The translations under genes were made by a program, and so were the position numbers. A stretch of 5,021 nucleotides of DNA from Pseudoramibacter fermentans (GTDB taxonomy: Bacteria; Bacillota; Clostridia; Eubacteriales; Eubacteriaceae): the NCBI GenBank assembly GCA_009493725.1, contig VOGB01000021.1, positions 1-5,021 on the forward strand. The letters run 5' to 3'. Under the pieces are notes generated by a model. The model was not told the DNA's origin and did no database searches. It saw nothing but the letters and a program-made list of their open reading frames with translations. Positions 1 to 5,021 of this stretch are shown here, one piece after another. Position 1 is the stretch's first letter; each line of letters opens with the position of its first letter.

Positions 1-19
1 CACTTAGAGATAAAGATGG

Positions 20-56
20 TAACAGTCTTTCTCAATGATCATTGAGAAGCCTGTTA
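20..56. repeat. 37-nt imperfect palindrome (hairpin)
   Basis: The core from 29 to 48 (TTCTCAATGATCATTGAGAA) is a perfect 20-bp palindrome centred on TGATCA, and 28/49 adds a possible G-U pair. Outside a short internal mismatch, TAACAG at 20-25 pairs with CTGTTA at 51-56. RNA from either strand would fold into a strong hairpin. On the minus strand it overlaps the last codons and the TGA (32-34) of the gene fragment interrupted by the IS. No run of T follows on either strand, so it does not fit a classical intrinsic terminator. It could act in transcript 3'-end protection or as a protein site; that part is inference. Confidence 0.75.
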
Positions 57-72
57 ATGTCAAACATACTTA
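32..72 (-). pseudogene. Displaced C-terminal end of an IS-interrupted unidentified gene
   Basis: If the IS at 73-919 and one copy of the flanking TA are removed, the minus-strand frame arriving at 922 continues as LSMFDINRLLNDH and stops at TGA (32-34). This is the frame used by the coding stretch at 923-1198, so these bases read as the original end of that gene. The fragment is too short to identify. The restored frame and nearby stop support the reconstruction but could arise by chance over about a dozen codons. Confidence 0.5.
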
Positions 73-91
73 GAAGCTGTCTAAAATATCT
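73..91 (+). repeat. IS5 terminal inverted repeat, transposase 3' side
   Basis: GAAGCTGTCTAAAATATCT pairs with the complement of 901-919 at about 15 of 19 positions, with nine identical outer bases. The transposase stop (TTA at 91-93 on the plus strand) abuts or overlaps this repeat, as is usual in compact insertion sequences. Confidence 0.75.
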
Positions 92-860
92 TAAGTAATA
101 GTTGCTAAAAACGCTAAACGACCATTTGCAGAACTGGTGGTTAATTGACGCTCACAATTTTCCAAGTCGCCGACAATTCTCTAGCCAACTAAAAGATGTT
201 CGACTACCCAACGTTGGGCATGACTTCGAATCGATTGCACTCATTGCGCTCGCAACCTGCACGGTTGCGTTTAAATTACTGGCTACATCGAGGGAAAATT
301 AACGCCTGAATAACCACCATCAACTAAGACATTTTGAACTGGCGTAAATGCATGGCATGTAAAGCGATCATTGCACTGGCCCCGTCTCGATCAGAGACGT
401 TCGCTCGCGTCATGTGAAGGCCTGCGGAAAGCCATGATATACAACTGCAGATGGCGCTTAATCCCCGAGATTTTCTTACCAGCGTCGAACCTTTGTTTTC
501 AGCAGTAGCGGTGGTTTTTGACGCTCTGAGCGTCAACGATAATAAGGAAGTAAAGCTGAACGTCCTTGGTAGTTTCGCCGAGTAATGACAATTTTTTTAA
601 AACTGTTCCAATAAGAATCAGCCGTAGGCTCAGCTTTAGTTGACCAAATTTGTGTAATAGTTGTAAACTGACCGCCATTCTGGGAAATCACCCGGGGACT
701 TGACGCCATTGGCACCGGTTTTCAAGACATATAGGACCGCACAGAAGACCTCGTAGAGGTCATATTTTCGAGGCTTAGTTCGCTTACGAAAATTTTCTTC
801 TAAAGCTGGTCGAATTAATTCAAATTGTTGCCGAGTAATATTGCTGGGATAATTTTTCAT
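91..860 (-). pseudogene. IS5-family transposase, multiply frameshifted
   Basis: This would be a DDE transposase of about 256 residues that cuts and joins the IS ends. The first ~49 residues read openly from ATG at 860 (MKNYPSNITRQQFELIRP..., then RKYDLYEVFCAVLYVLKTG). Later conserved blocks lie in different frames: PGDFPEWRSVYNYYT, QIWSTKAEPTADSYW, LIIVDAQSV (first catalytic Asp), HMTRANVSDRDGASAMIAL, NVLVDGGYSG (second Asp) and SFSWLENCRRL (just after the catalytic Glu position). Reading through needs at least eight single-base corrections, many at short base runs, ending at TAA at 91-93. Amino-acid identity within blocks looks well kept, so indels outweigh visible substitutions. As written it cannot make active transposase. 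Either it is a true relic or this repeated element was poorly resolved in assembly. Confidence 0.85.
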
Positions 861-885
861 AGCTTAAACTCGCTTTTTACATAGA

Positions 886-894
886 AGTATATCA
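886..894 (-). promoter_or_regulatory. Probable IS5 transposase extended -10 promoter
   Basis: On the minus strand TGATATACT (a TGN-extended -10 with TATACT at 886-891) lies just inside the IS end and about 25 bases upstream of the transposase ATG (858-860). No good -35 is visible within the element, so transcription may rest on the extended -10. Support is from motif matching only. Confidence 0.4.
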
Positions 895-900
895 AAAATC

Positions 901-919
901 ATAGATCTTGGACAGCTTC
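901..919 (-). repeat. IS5 terminal inverted repeat, transposase 5' side
   Basis: Read on the minus strand this is GAAGCTGTCCAAGATCTAT, the partner of 73-91. It lies just upstream of the transposase promoter. It also supplies the last in-frame codons (EAVQDL) and the TGA that ends the chimeric glucosidase reading frame. Confidence 0.75.
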
Positions 920-922
920 TAA

Positions 923-1198
923 AAGATTGTCTTGATCACGTGGGTTTTCAGAACTGTTTTCTATATCGGCATATAGATTGGACCAATATTTTTGAGACTT
1001 TGCGTCAACAATATTTAAGGTTTTGTAAAAATCGTTAACTCCGTCCAACACAGTGTTTCTATCATCACCGTTTAGTCTTGCTAAAGATGATTCAAGTTCA
1101 ATTTCATCGCTAAATGGAGACTTTAGAAATTGCCGGTTATTTTCCTTTTTTGAAGTAAATTCTGAGAATATATTTTCAAAGTGATCATCAGTTAATGT
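923..1198 (-). pseudogene. 3' fragment of an unidentified gene fused in frame to the glucosidase
   Basis: Directly after the glucosidase NARTP motif the protein changes to sequence unlike any GH13 enzyme. It starts TLTDDHFENIFSEFTSKK, includes LNGDDRNTVLDGVNDFY and SQKYWSNLYADIENSS, and reaches the IS boundary at 922. It is hydrophilic, rich in Asp, Asn, Glu and Lys, with no membrane segment or recognisable motif. GC is about 32% by hand count over 961-1200, against roughly 43-53% in sampled lines of the glucosidase. The 92 codons are open and look coding. The simplest reading is that a deletion joined the 5' part of the glucosidase gene to the 3' part of a downstream co-directional gene. The IS then interrupted the joined gene; its displaced end lies at 32-72. 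I do not recognise the family. Confidence 0.6.
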
Positions 1199-2473
1199 TG
1201 GTGTTCTTGCGTTATCCCAGGAAATATTTGCCAAGTATTTCAGCATCGTTGGGCCATCAACTAACTTTTGTTCTTCGACTAGTTCTCGATAAGCGTTGAT
1301 TGATTCGAGGTCTTCATATTGATCAATGCTGGTATAATGAGCATTCGCCATCCCAAGTTCTTCGCCTTCAAAGACAAATGGGGTTCCTTGCATCATGTGA
1401 AGGGTAGTTCCCAGCATCTTAGCGGCACGGACACGGTATTTAGGATCATCATTAGCAAACCTTGAAACGGCGCGTGGCTGGTCGTGATTATTCCAATACA
1501 AGGTGTTCCAACCCTTACCATCCAAGGCCTTTTGCCAGCGGGACAGGGCATTCTTTAGCTCAGGTAATTTAACAGGTTGATCGTTCCATTACCAAGGTGT
1601 TTATCTGGATTAGGCTCCAAAGCAACGTGCTGGAACTGGAAAACCATATTTAGTTCATGGCTGTCGAGACCGGTATAATTGATGGCATCTTCTGGTTTTG
1701 AACTCAGCATTTCACCGACGGTCATCACGTCATAATGGGAGAGAACCTTGTCGTTCATTTCGCGCAGATAGTCATTTAATTTAGGACCATCGGCAACCAA
1801 TCCCTCGGTTAATGGGTAGGTGCCAGGTTCAGGTGCATCGGGGAGGCCTTCAGGCTTGGAAATTAGGTTGATGACGTCCATTCTGAAGCCATCAATACCT
1901 TTATCCAACCAGAAACGCATAATGTTCCAAACGGATTCCCGTACTTCAGGATTTTCCCAGTTTAAATCAGGTTGACCAGGAGCAAGTAGATGCAAATAGT
2001 ATTGGCCACGTTCTGGAACATAGGTCCAGGCACTGCCACCAAATGCTGCATGCCAGTTATTAGGTTCATGCCCATCAACGGGATCATGCCACATGTAGTA
2101 GTCAGAATATTGATTATCCTTTGACTTTTTGCTTTCTTGGAACCAGCGGTGTTGATCAGAAGTGTGGTTAACCACGAGGTCCATCAGTAACTTTAAGCCA
2201 TGGGAGTGGACTTCTTTTAATAATTCATTAAAATCAGCCATCGTTCCATAGTCAGGCAGAATTTTTTCATAATCGGCAATATCATAGCCGTTATCTTTCA
2301 ATGGTGATTGGTAGATTGGGTTCAACCAAAGGACGTCTACACCTAATTTTTTTTAAATAAGGGAGGCGTTTGATGATCCCATGAAGATCACCAATACCAT
2401 CGTTGTTGCTGTCTTGAAAACTTTGTGGATATATTTGATAAATTACGGCGTTTTGCCACCATTTGTGAGTCAT
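1199..2473 (-). pseudogene. Oligo-1,6-glucosidase (GH13), truncated and twice frameshifted
   Basis: Intact homologues are cytoplasmic enzymes of about 550-560 residues that cleave alpha-1,6 bonds in isomalto-oligosaccharides. The start is ATG at 2473 (MTHKWWQNAVIYQIYPQSF), chosen over ATG at 2503 because AGGAGA (2481-2486) lies 7 bases upstream and homologues begin this way. After repair, GH13 regions appear in order: DLVVNHTSD (H103), QPDLNW, GFRMDVIN (nucleophile D199), VGEM (acid/base E254) and NNHDQPR (H330, D331). Val200 after the nucleophile is the residue linked to alpha-1,6 preference in this subfamily. Frameshift one is an extra base in a T8 run (2347-2354; AAAAAA-TTA would give LKKLGVDVLWLNP). 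Frameshift two is a missing T at 1589-1590 (CCATTACC for CCATTTACC), losing the Lys of LGKWNDQP. The net change is zero, so repaired numbering reaches P425 at 1199. The gene then loses about 130 residues, including the C-terminal beta domain, replaced by foreign sequence. The frame ends at TGA (899-901) inside the IS. A stable active enzyme is unlikely. Confidence 0.9.
2347..2354. other. T8 homopolymer at a frameshift
   Basis: Eight T residues (A8 on the coding strand) stand where seven would keep the glucosidase frame between LPYLKK and LGVDVLWLNP. Such a run is prone to replication slippage, transcriptional slippage and sequencing error; the sequence cannot tell these apart. Confidence 0.8.
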
Positions 2474-2610
2474 ATTAATTTCTCCTCTGTTTTTAGTGAT
2501 CAAAGCAAAGCAGTTATAAGCTGGATCCTAAGTTATCTTGACCGGAAATCTTGGATTTTGGATTGAGATGACTTAAGTACAGGCTGCTACTCTGCTTAGT
2601 TGTCCTAGTT

Positions 2611-2637
2611 ATTATAGTTTAACTGGTTTACTCAGTT
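2611..2637 (-). promoter_or_regulatory. Tentative glucosidase promoter with overlapping inverted repeat
   Basis: On the minus strand TATAAT (2611-2616) is a consensus -10 about 140 bases upstream of the glucosidase ATG. No good -35 matches at 17-18 bases. Immediately upstream, AACTG (2621-2625) and CAGTT (2633-2637) form an inverted repeat with a 7-base spacer across the spacer and -35 area, where a repressor could bind. I found no convincing catabolite-response (cre) site in 2474-2761. Confidence 0.3.
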
Positions 2638-2654
2638 TTGAATGAATAATATTT

Positions 2655-2684
2655 AAATCTGATTTTTGATGTAATAAAATCTGA
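2655..2684 (+). repeat. Direct repeat AAATCTGA x2 upstream of the permease promoter
   Basis: AAATCTGA occurs at 2655-2662 and again at 2677-2684, 22 bases apart start to start, or about two helical turns. Both lie upstream of the permease -10 at roughly -70 and -50 relative to the likely start. The same-face spacing would suit a dimeric regulator, but an 8-bp repeat in AT-rich DNA can occur by chance. Confidence 0.3.
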
Positions 2685-2711
2685 CATTCGACTCAATAAT
2701 CCCAATTAAAG

Positions 2712-2720
2712 TGATATAAT
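2712..2720 (+). promoter_or_regulatory. Permease-usp operon promoter (extended -10)
   Basis: TGATATAAT has a perfect TATAAT (2715-2720) with the TGN extension. No strong -35 lies 17 bases upstream, which extended -10 promoters tolerate. Transcription would start near 2727, leaving a leader of about 35 bases before the permease ATG. The leader is too short for a riboswitch. Confidence 0.65.
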
Positions 2721-2761
2721 GATTAGAATTATTAAATTTATATAAAAGGGAGACGAGTGAA

Positions 2762-4189
2762 ATGTCATCATTATTTCGTAAAAAGGACATTAATGTTCTT
2801 GTAAGCCATGCTTCCCCCCTAAAAAGGACGCTTCGAACTTGGGATTTAACCTTTTTAGGGATTGGAGCGATTATTGGGACCGGGATATTTGTTTTAACTG
2901 GTAAGGGGGCTTTAACAGCAGGGCCAGCCTTATCGTTATCATTTTTAATTGCTGCAATCTGTTGTGGCTTTGCTGGTTTGTGTTATGCTGAATTCTCTTC
3001 AATGGCACCAGTTGCTGGTTCAGCCTATACGTATTCATATATAGCTTTTGGTGAAATTATTGCTTTTGTCATTGGTTGGGATCTAATTTTGGAGTATGCT
3101 TTAGGTGCTGCTACTGTTTCAGTTGGTTGGTCTGGCTATTTTGTTAACTTGCTAAGTAACTTTGGTATTCATATTCCGACTGTGTTAACAGCAGCTGCGG
3201 GGACTACTCCAGGAGTCAATACAATTTTTAATTTACCCGCTTTCTTTATTGTTTTAGTGATTACATGGATTATTTCCATCGGGATTACCCAAACAAAACG
3301 GGTTAATGACACCATGGTTTTAATTAAACTAGCGGTAATTATTTTATTTATTGTTTGCACTTTTTGGTTTATTAAACCACATAATTGGCAGCCGTTTAGT
3401 CCTTTTGGGTGGTATTCTTATCATCATGGAACAGCTGCCGGAATTATTCCAGCAGCATCCATTGTTTTCTTCTCGTTTATTGGATTTGACGCAGTTTCAT
3501 CAAGCGCTGAAGAAACTATCAATCCTAGTAAAACTTTGCCGAGAGGGATTTTGCTTTCCTTGTTAATTTCCACTGTTCTATATATTGCAATGACGTTAAT
3601 TATGACTGGTGTAGTGAAATACACTATTTTTGCTAAATATCTTAATGCGCCCATTTTGGCGGTTCTTGTTAAAACGGGGCAAACCTGGTTATCGATTATC
3701 GTCAGTTTAGGAGCTATTTTAGGTATGACGACTGTTATCCTAGTTCAATTATATGGTCAATCACGTATCAGCTATTCAATGTCTCGTGATGGACTATTCC
3801 CTAAGTTCTTTGGACAGGTTGATCAAAAACACCAAACTCCTTTTAAGGGGACTTGGTTTTTTGGCATCATCACGGCATTAGCGGGTGGTTTTATTAACCT
3901 GAATATTTTGGCGGAATTGGTTAATATCGGAACATTAACAGCTTTTATACTGGTATCAGCTGGGGTACTAATTATGCGCCGCACGCATCCTGAAATCCAT
4001 CGAGGATTTAAAGCCCCTGGTGTTCCGGTAACCCCGATTATTGCTATTCTTTTTTGTATTACCCTGATAGCTGGCTTAAATTGGGAAACTTGGGTTCGTT
4101 TTGTGGTTTGGCTAGCTATTGGTATGGCGATTTACTTTGGCTACGGGAGACGACATGCGACAATTAATTCTGAAAATAAGGAGGACTGA
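2762..4189 (+). CDS. Amino acid permease, APC superfamily (cationic amino acid transporter type)
   Basis: A 475-residue inner-membrane transporter, expected to move amino acids by proton-coupled or exchange transport. ATG at 2762 has AGGGAG (2747-2752) 9 bases upstream. About 12 hydrophobic segments can be traced (roughly 28-48, 55-77, 98-122, 159-177, 185-205, 226-246, 261-283, 305-330, 363-380, 384-404, 423-440, 445-461), the usual count for bacterial members. The first helix carries GIGAIIGTGIF (33-43), the broken-helix substrate site of the superfamily. Helix six carries FFSFIGFDAVSSSAEE (236-251), followed by NPSKTLPRGI. YSMSRDGLFP (338-347) and the late RRTHPEIHRGFKAPGVP (406-422) are typical of the CAT/YfnA branch. 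The gene is full length with no indels, unlike its neighbours. It is transcribed with the universal stress gene five bases downstream. The substrate is not deducible; cationic amino acids are a family label only. Confidence 0.92.
   Translation: MSSLFRKKDINVLVSHASPLKRTLRTWDLTFLGIGAIIGTGIFVLTGKGALTAGPALSLSFLIAAICCGFAGLCYAEFSSMAPVAGSAYTYSYIAFGEIIAFVIGWDLILEYALGAATVSVGWSGYFVNLLSNFGIHIPTVLTAAAGTTPGVNTIFNLPAFFIVLVITWIISIGITQTKRVNDTMVLIKLAVIILFIVCTFWFIKPHNWQPFSPFGWYSYHHGTAAGIIPAASIVFFSFIGFDAVSSSAEETINPSKTLPRGILLSLLISTVLYIAMTLIMTGVVKYTIFAKYLNAPILAVLVKTGQTWLSIIVSLGAILGMTTVILVQLYGQSRISYSMSRDGLFPKFFGQVDQKHQTPFKGTWFFGIITALAGGFINLNILAELVNIGTLTAFILVSAGVLIMRRTHPEIHRGFKAPGVPVTPIIAILFCITLIAGLNWETWVRFVVWLAIGMAIYFGYGRRHATINSENKED
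4178..4185 (+). promoter_or_regulatory. Strong ribosome site of the usp gene inside the permease end
   Basis: AAGGAGGA lies within the last codons of the permease, 9 bases before the usp ATG and just before the permease TGA (4187-4189). Ribosomes finishing the permease would uncover or pass this site, so translational coupling is likely. Confidence 0.75.
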
Positions 4190-4194
4190 TATTT

Positions 4195-4623
4195 ATGGCC
4201 TATCAACGTATATTGGTTGGACTGGATGGGTCTAAACCAGCTGATCGTGCTTTTCGAGTGGGGTGCTCTCTAGCCCAATCCTTATCAGCAAGGCTTTATG
4301 TTCTTTGGATTGTTAATCGTGATCGAGGCATGGACTCATCTTTTGGAGTAAATGAGGACTTTTATCAGGATTTATATCGAAAAGTGACACAAAAGATCAA
4401 ACCTTATTTAGAACAGGCCCAAGAACAAAAAGTTGAAGTAGTGGGTAAAGTCCTAATAGGTAATGTCAAAACTATATTGGCTAAAGAGTTTCCTCAAGAA
4501 CAGCAAATTGATTTAATTATTTTAGGGAACACAGGCATTAATGCGGTCGAAAAAATGCTACAAGGATCCCATAGTGGCTATGCAGTACGCCACGCGCCTT
4601 GCGATGTGCTGATTGTTAGATAG
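4195..4623 (+). CDS. Universal stress protein, UspA family, ATP-binding type
   Basis: A 142-residue soluble single-domain Usp protein of usual family length. It opens with the first beta strand and loop RILVGLDGSKPADRAF (5-20), including the Asp that contacts adenine. It ends with the nucleotide motif G-2x-G-9x-G-S, seen as G111, G114, G124 and S125 in GNTGINAVEKMLQGSHSGYA, followed by the terminal strand CDVLIVR. This motif predicts ATP or another adenine nucleotide binding rather than the non-binding UspA subtype. It is the second gene of the permease operon, with a 5-base gap. Usp proteins beside transporters are often proposed to modulate them or respond to energy state; for this pair that is inference. 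It is intact, and no regulator gene is visible nearby. Confidence 0.92.
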   Translation: MAYQRILVGLDGSKPADRAFRVGCSLAQSLSARLYVLWIVNRDRGMDSSFGVNEDFYQDLYRKVTQKIKPYLEQAQEQKVEVVGKVLIGNVKTILAKEFPQEQQIDLIILGNTGINAVEKMLQGSHSGYAVRHAPCDVLIVR

Positions 4624-4650
4624 TAATTATGTGTTGGCATTGGTTGAAAA

Positions 4651-4678
4651 CGGTCAGCACTTGGTCTAGGCGTGACCG
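4651..4678 (+). terminator. Weak hairpin downstream of usp
   Basis: CGGTCA (4651-4656) pairs with TGACCG (4673-4678) around a 16-base loop, 27 bases after the usp stop. No T run follows directly, so it fits poorly as an intrinsic terminator. It may contribute to 3'-end structure. Confidence 0.25.
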
Positions 4679-4701
4679 AGCTTCCGAGTTGAGGATGATT
4701 C

Positions 4702-4744
4702 CAACTTCTCAAGTTGAAATTATTTGCAGTTAAAAACTGTTTTT
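4702..4744 (+). terminator. Tandem small hairpins, the last with a T run
   Basis: CAACTT-CTC-AAGTTG (4702-4716) is a 6-bp stem with a 3-base loop. Next comes CAGTT-AAA-AACTG (4727-4739), followed at once by five T residues (4740-4744). The second has the terminator layout but a short AT-rich stem. Together they are the best candidate for the operon terminator. Confidence 0.4.
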
Positions 4745-4788
4745 ACAGATATAAATATAGTTTTCTTACTGATTCTTTAATTTTATAT

Positions 4789-4818
4789 TTGGTTAAAGAG
4801 CTAGGCTGCCTGTATAAT
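4789..4818 (+). promoter_or_regulatory. Promoter for the short ORF before the IS30 end
   Basis: TTGGTT (4789-4794) and TATAAT (4813-4818) are separated by 18 bases, close to the housekeeping consensus. It points rightward to a leader of about 45 bases, then GGAGGTGG and an ATG at 4872. A promoter this good serving no intact gene implies that the gene it served is broken. Confidence 0.6.
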
Positions 4819-4858
4819 AGATCCAGTAGAGAAGTTAAGGCGGTGGCTATTTCCAATC

Positions 4859-4900
4859 GGAGGTGGTGCTTATGGTGTTAAACCTTTAAAGCCCATAAGG
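4859..4900 (+). pseudogene. Possible 5' remnant of a holin-like type I toxin gene
   Basis: GGAGGTGG (4859-4866) lies 5 bases before ATG at 4872, which reads only MVLNL before TAA (4887-4889). The compact layout of promoter, short leader, GGAGGTGGTG site and MV-type start resembles the small hydrophobic holin-like toxins of type I toxin-antitoxin modules in Gram-positive bacteria. Adding one T in the CCTTTAAA stretch would extend it to MVLNLLKPIR before TAG at 4901. The membrane-helix part is absent, and IS30-family sequence follows. The resemblance is from memory of the family layout. It may simply be a broken small ORF. Confidence 0.3.
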
Positions 4901-4930
4901 TAGATTGCAAATTTAATCCGAATTTTTGGA
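4890..4930. mobile_element. IS30-family element, terminal region (partial)
   Basis: The transposase stop is about 15-20 bases from the probable element end. The non-coding stretch TAGATTGCAAATTTAATCCG (4901-4920) likely belongs to the terminal inverted repeat, since IS30 elements keep a short gap between stop and end. The partner repeat lies outside the window, so the exact boundary and any target duplication cannot be set. The insertion would separate the promoter at 4789-4818 from whatever gene it once served. Confidence 0.5.
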
Positions 4931-5021
4931 CAAATTTGTCAGCATAACCTGATACGGTGTTTGCCAGTCGAGTATTTTAAGCGGTCGCTGGTTAATTTGG
5001 AGTAACGTCGTCGTTAAATCT
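4913..5021 (-). CDS. IS30-family transposase, C-terminal end (runs off window)
   Basis: Minus-strand reading from 5020 gives 35 codons ending at TAA (4913-4915), including INQRPLKILDWQTPYQVM and finishing LTNLSKNSD. The (N)xRPLKxLxWxTPxxV signature is the hallmark C-terminus of IS30-family DDE transposases. Only this end is present, so the integrity of the element is unknown. No frame change is seen in the visible part. Confidence 0.88.
   Translation of the reverse strand, partial: DLTTTLLQINQRPLKILDWQTPYQVMLTNLSKNSD

Larger units (their letters stand above)
73..919 (-). mobile_element. IS5-family insertion sequence, degenerate
   Basis: The ends are inverted repeats: GAAGCTGTC on the plus strand at 73-81 and its complement at 911-919. 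The match extends to about 15 of 19 bases (73-91 against 901-919). A TA flanks each end (71-72 and 920-921), fitting a 2-bp target duplication. The 847-bp length and single transposase match small IS5-family elements related to the IS427/IS1031 groups. The transposase lies on the minus strand and is broken by multiple frame changes. TTA before the left end and TAA after the right end could instead be counted as part of the inverted repeats, so the ends may be off by a few bases. Confidence 0.8.

Noticed and set aside
70..72. TTA as a 3-bp target duplication of the IS5 element
   Set aside because: The other side reads TAA (920-922), which is an inverted rather than a direct match; only TA repeats directly.
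102..302. 66-codon plus-strand ORF
   Set aside because: It is antisense to the IS5 transposase C-terminal blocks (the minus strand reads SFSWLENCRRL and neighbours) and has no ribosome site or likely ATG start.
2347..2354. T8 run as a phase-variation switch for the glucosidase
   Set aside because: The gene has a second frameshift and lacks its C-terminal domain, so switching this run alone could not restore a working enzyme.
2381..2566. 61-codon plus-strand ORF across the glucosidase start
   Set aside because: It lies antisense to the conserved first 30 residues of the GH13 gene and has no ribosome site; it is a shadow frame.
2474..2761. cre site or riboswitch in the divergent intergenic region
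   Set aside because: No sequence close to the catabolite-response consensus was found, and the permease leader is too short (about 35 bases) for a known riboswitch.
3169..3654. Minus-strand and alternate-frame ORFs inside the permease
   Set aside because: They are shadows of an intact, strongly recognisable membrane transporter gene.
1..5021. CRISPR array, tRNA, rRNA or replication origin
   Set aside because: No regularly spaced repeats, tRNA-like cloverleaf, rRNA sequence or iteron/DnaA-box cluster was seen.

Overview
The window looks like a piece of a low-GC Gram-positive chromosome or plasmid, most likely from the Lactobacillaceae. The grounds are AT-rich codon use, AGGAGA/AAGGAGG-type ribosome sites, an IS5-family and an IS30-family element of types common in lactobacilli, an oligo-1,6-glucosidase gene typical of that group, and an APC permease followed by a universal stress protein. 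No finer placement is possible from the sequence alone.

Left third (1-1198): a decayed IS5-family insertion sequence (about 73-919, minus-strand transposase) has matched terminal inverted repeats and a TA on each side. Its transposase is cut by many small frame changes. The IS sits inside the 3' end of an unidentified minus-strand gene. Removing the IS and one TA restores that gene's last codons and a stop, which lies inside a strong palindrome at 20-56.

Middle (1199-2473): the 5' part of a GH13 oligo-1,6-glucosidase gene, minus strand, about 425 codons, with all catalytic residues. It carries two single-base frameshifts in or beside T/A runs. After the conserved NARTP sequence it switches in frame to the unidentified 3' fragment, so its C-terminal domain is missing. 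A divergent intergenic region (2474-2761) follows.

Right (2762-4623): an intact two-gene operon on the plus strand. It encodes a 475-residue amino acid permease of the cationic amino acid transporter type and a 142-residue ATP-binding UspA-family protein. The usp ribosome site lies within the permease coding end. Beyond it is a gene-poor stretch with weak hairpins and a good promoter. That promoter leads into a ribosome site and a short broken ORF resembling the 5' end of a holin-like type I toxin gene (tentative). The window ends in the C-terminus of an IS30-family transposase on the minus strand.

Overall this is an IS-scarred accessory region around one healthy operon. I do not see a convincing new biological system. 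The most informative signals are the layered deletion fusion and IS insertion at 1-1198, and the clustering of indels in the IS5 transposase, which may be assembly error rather than decay.
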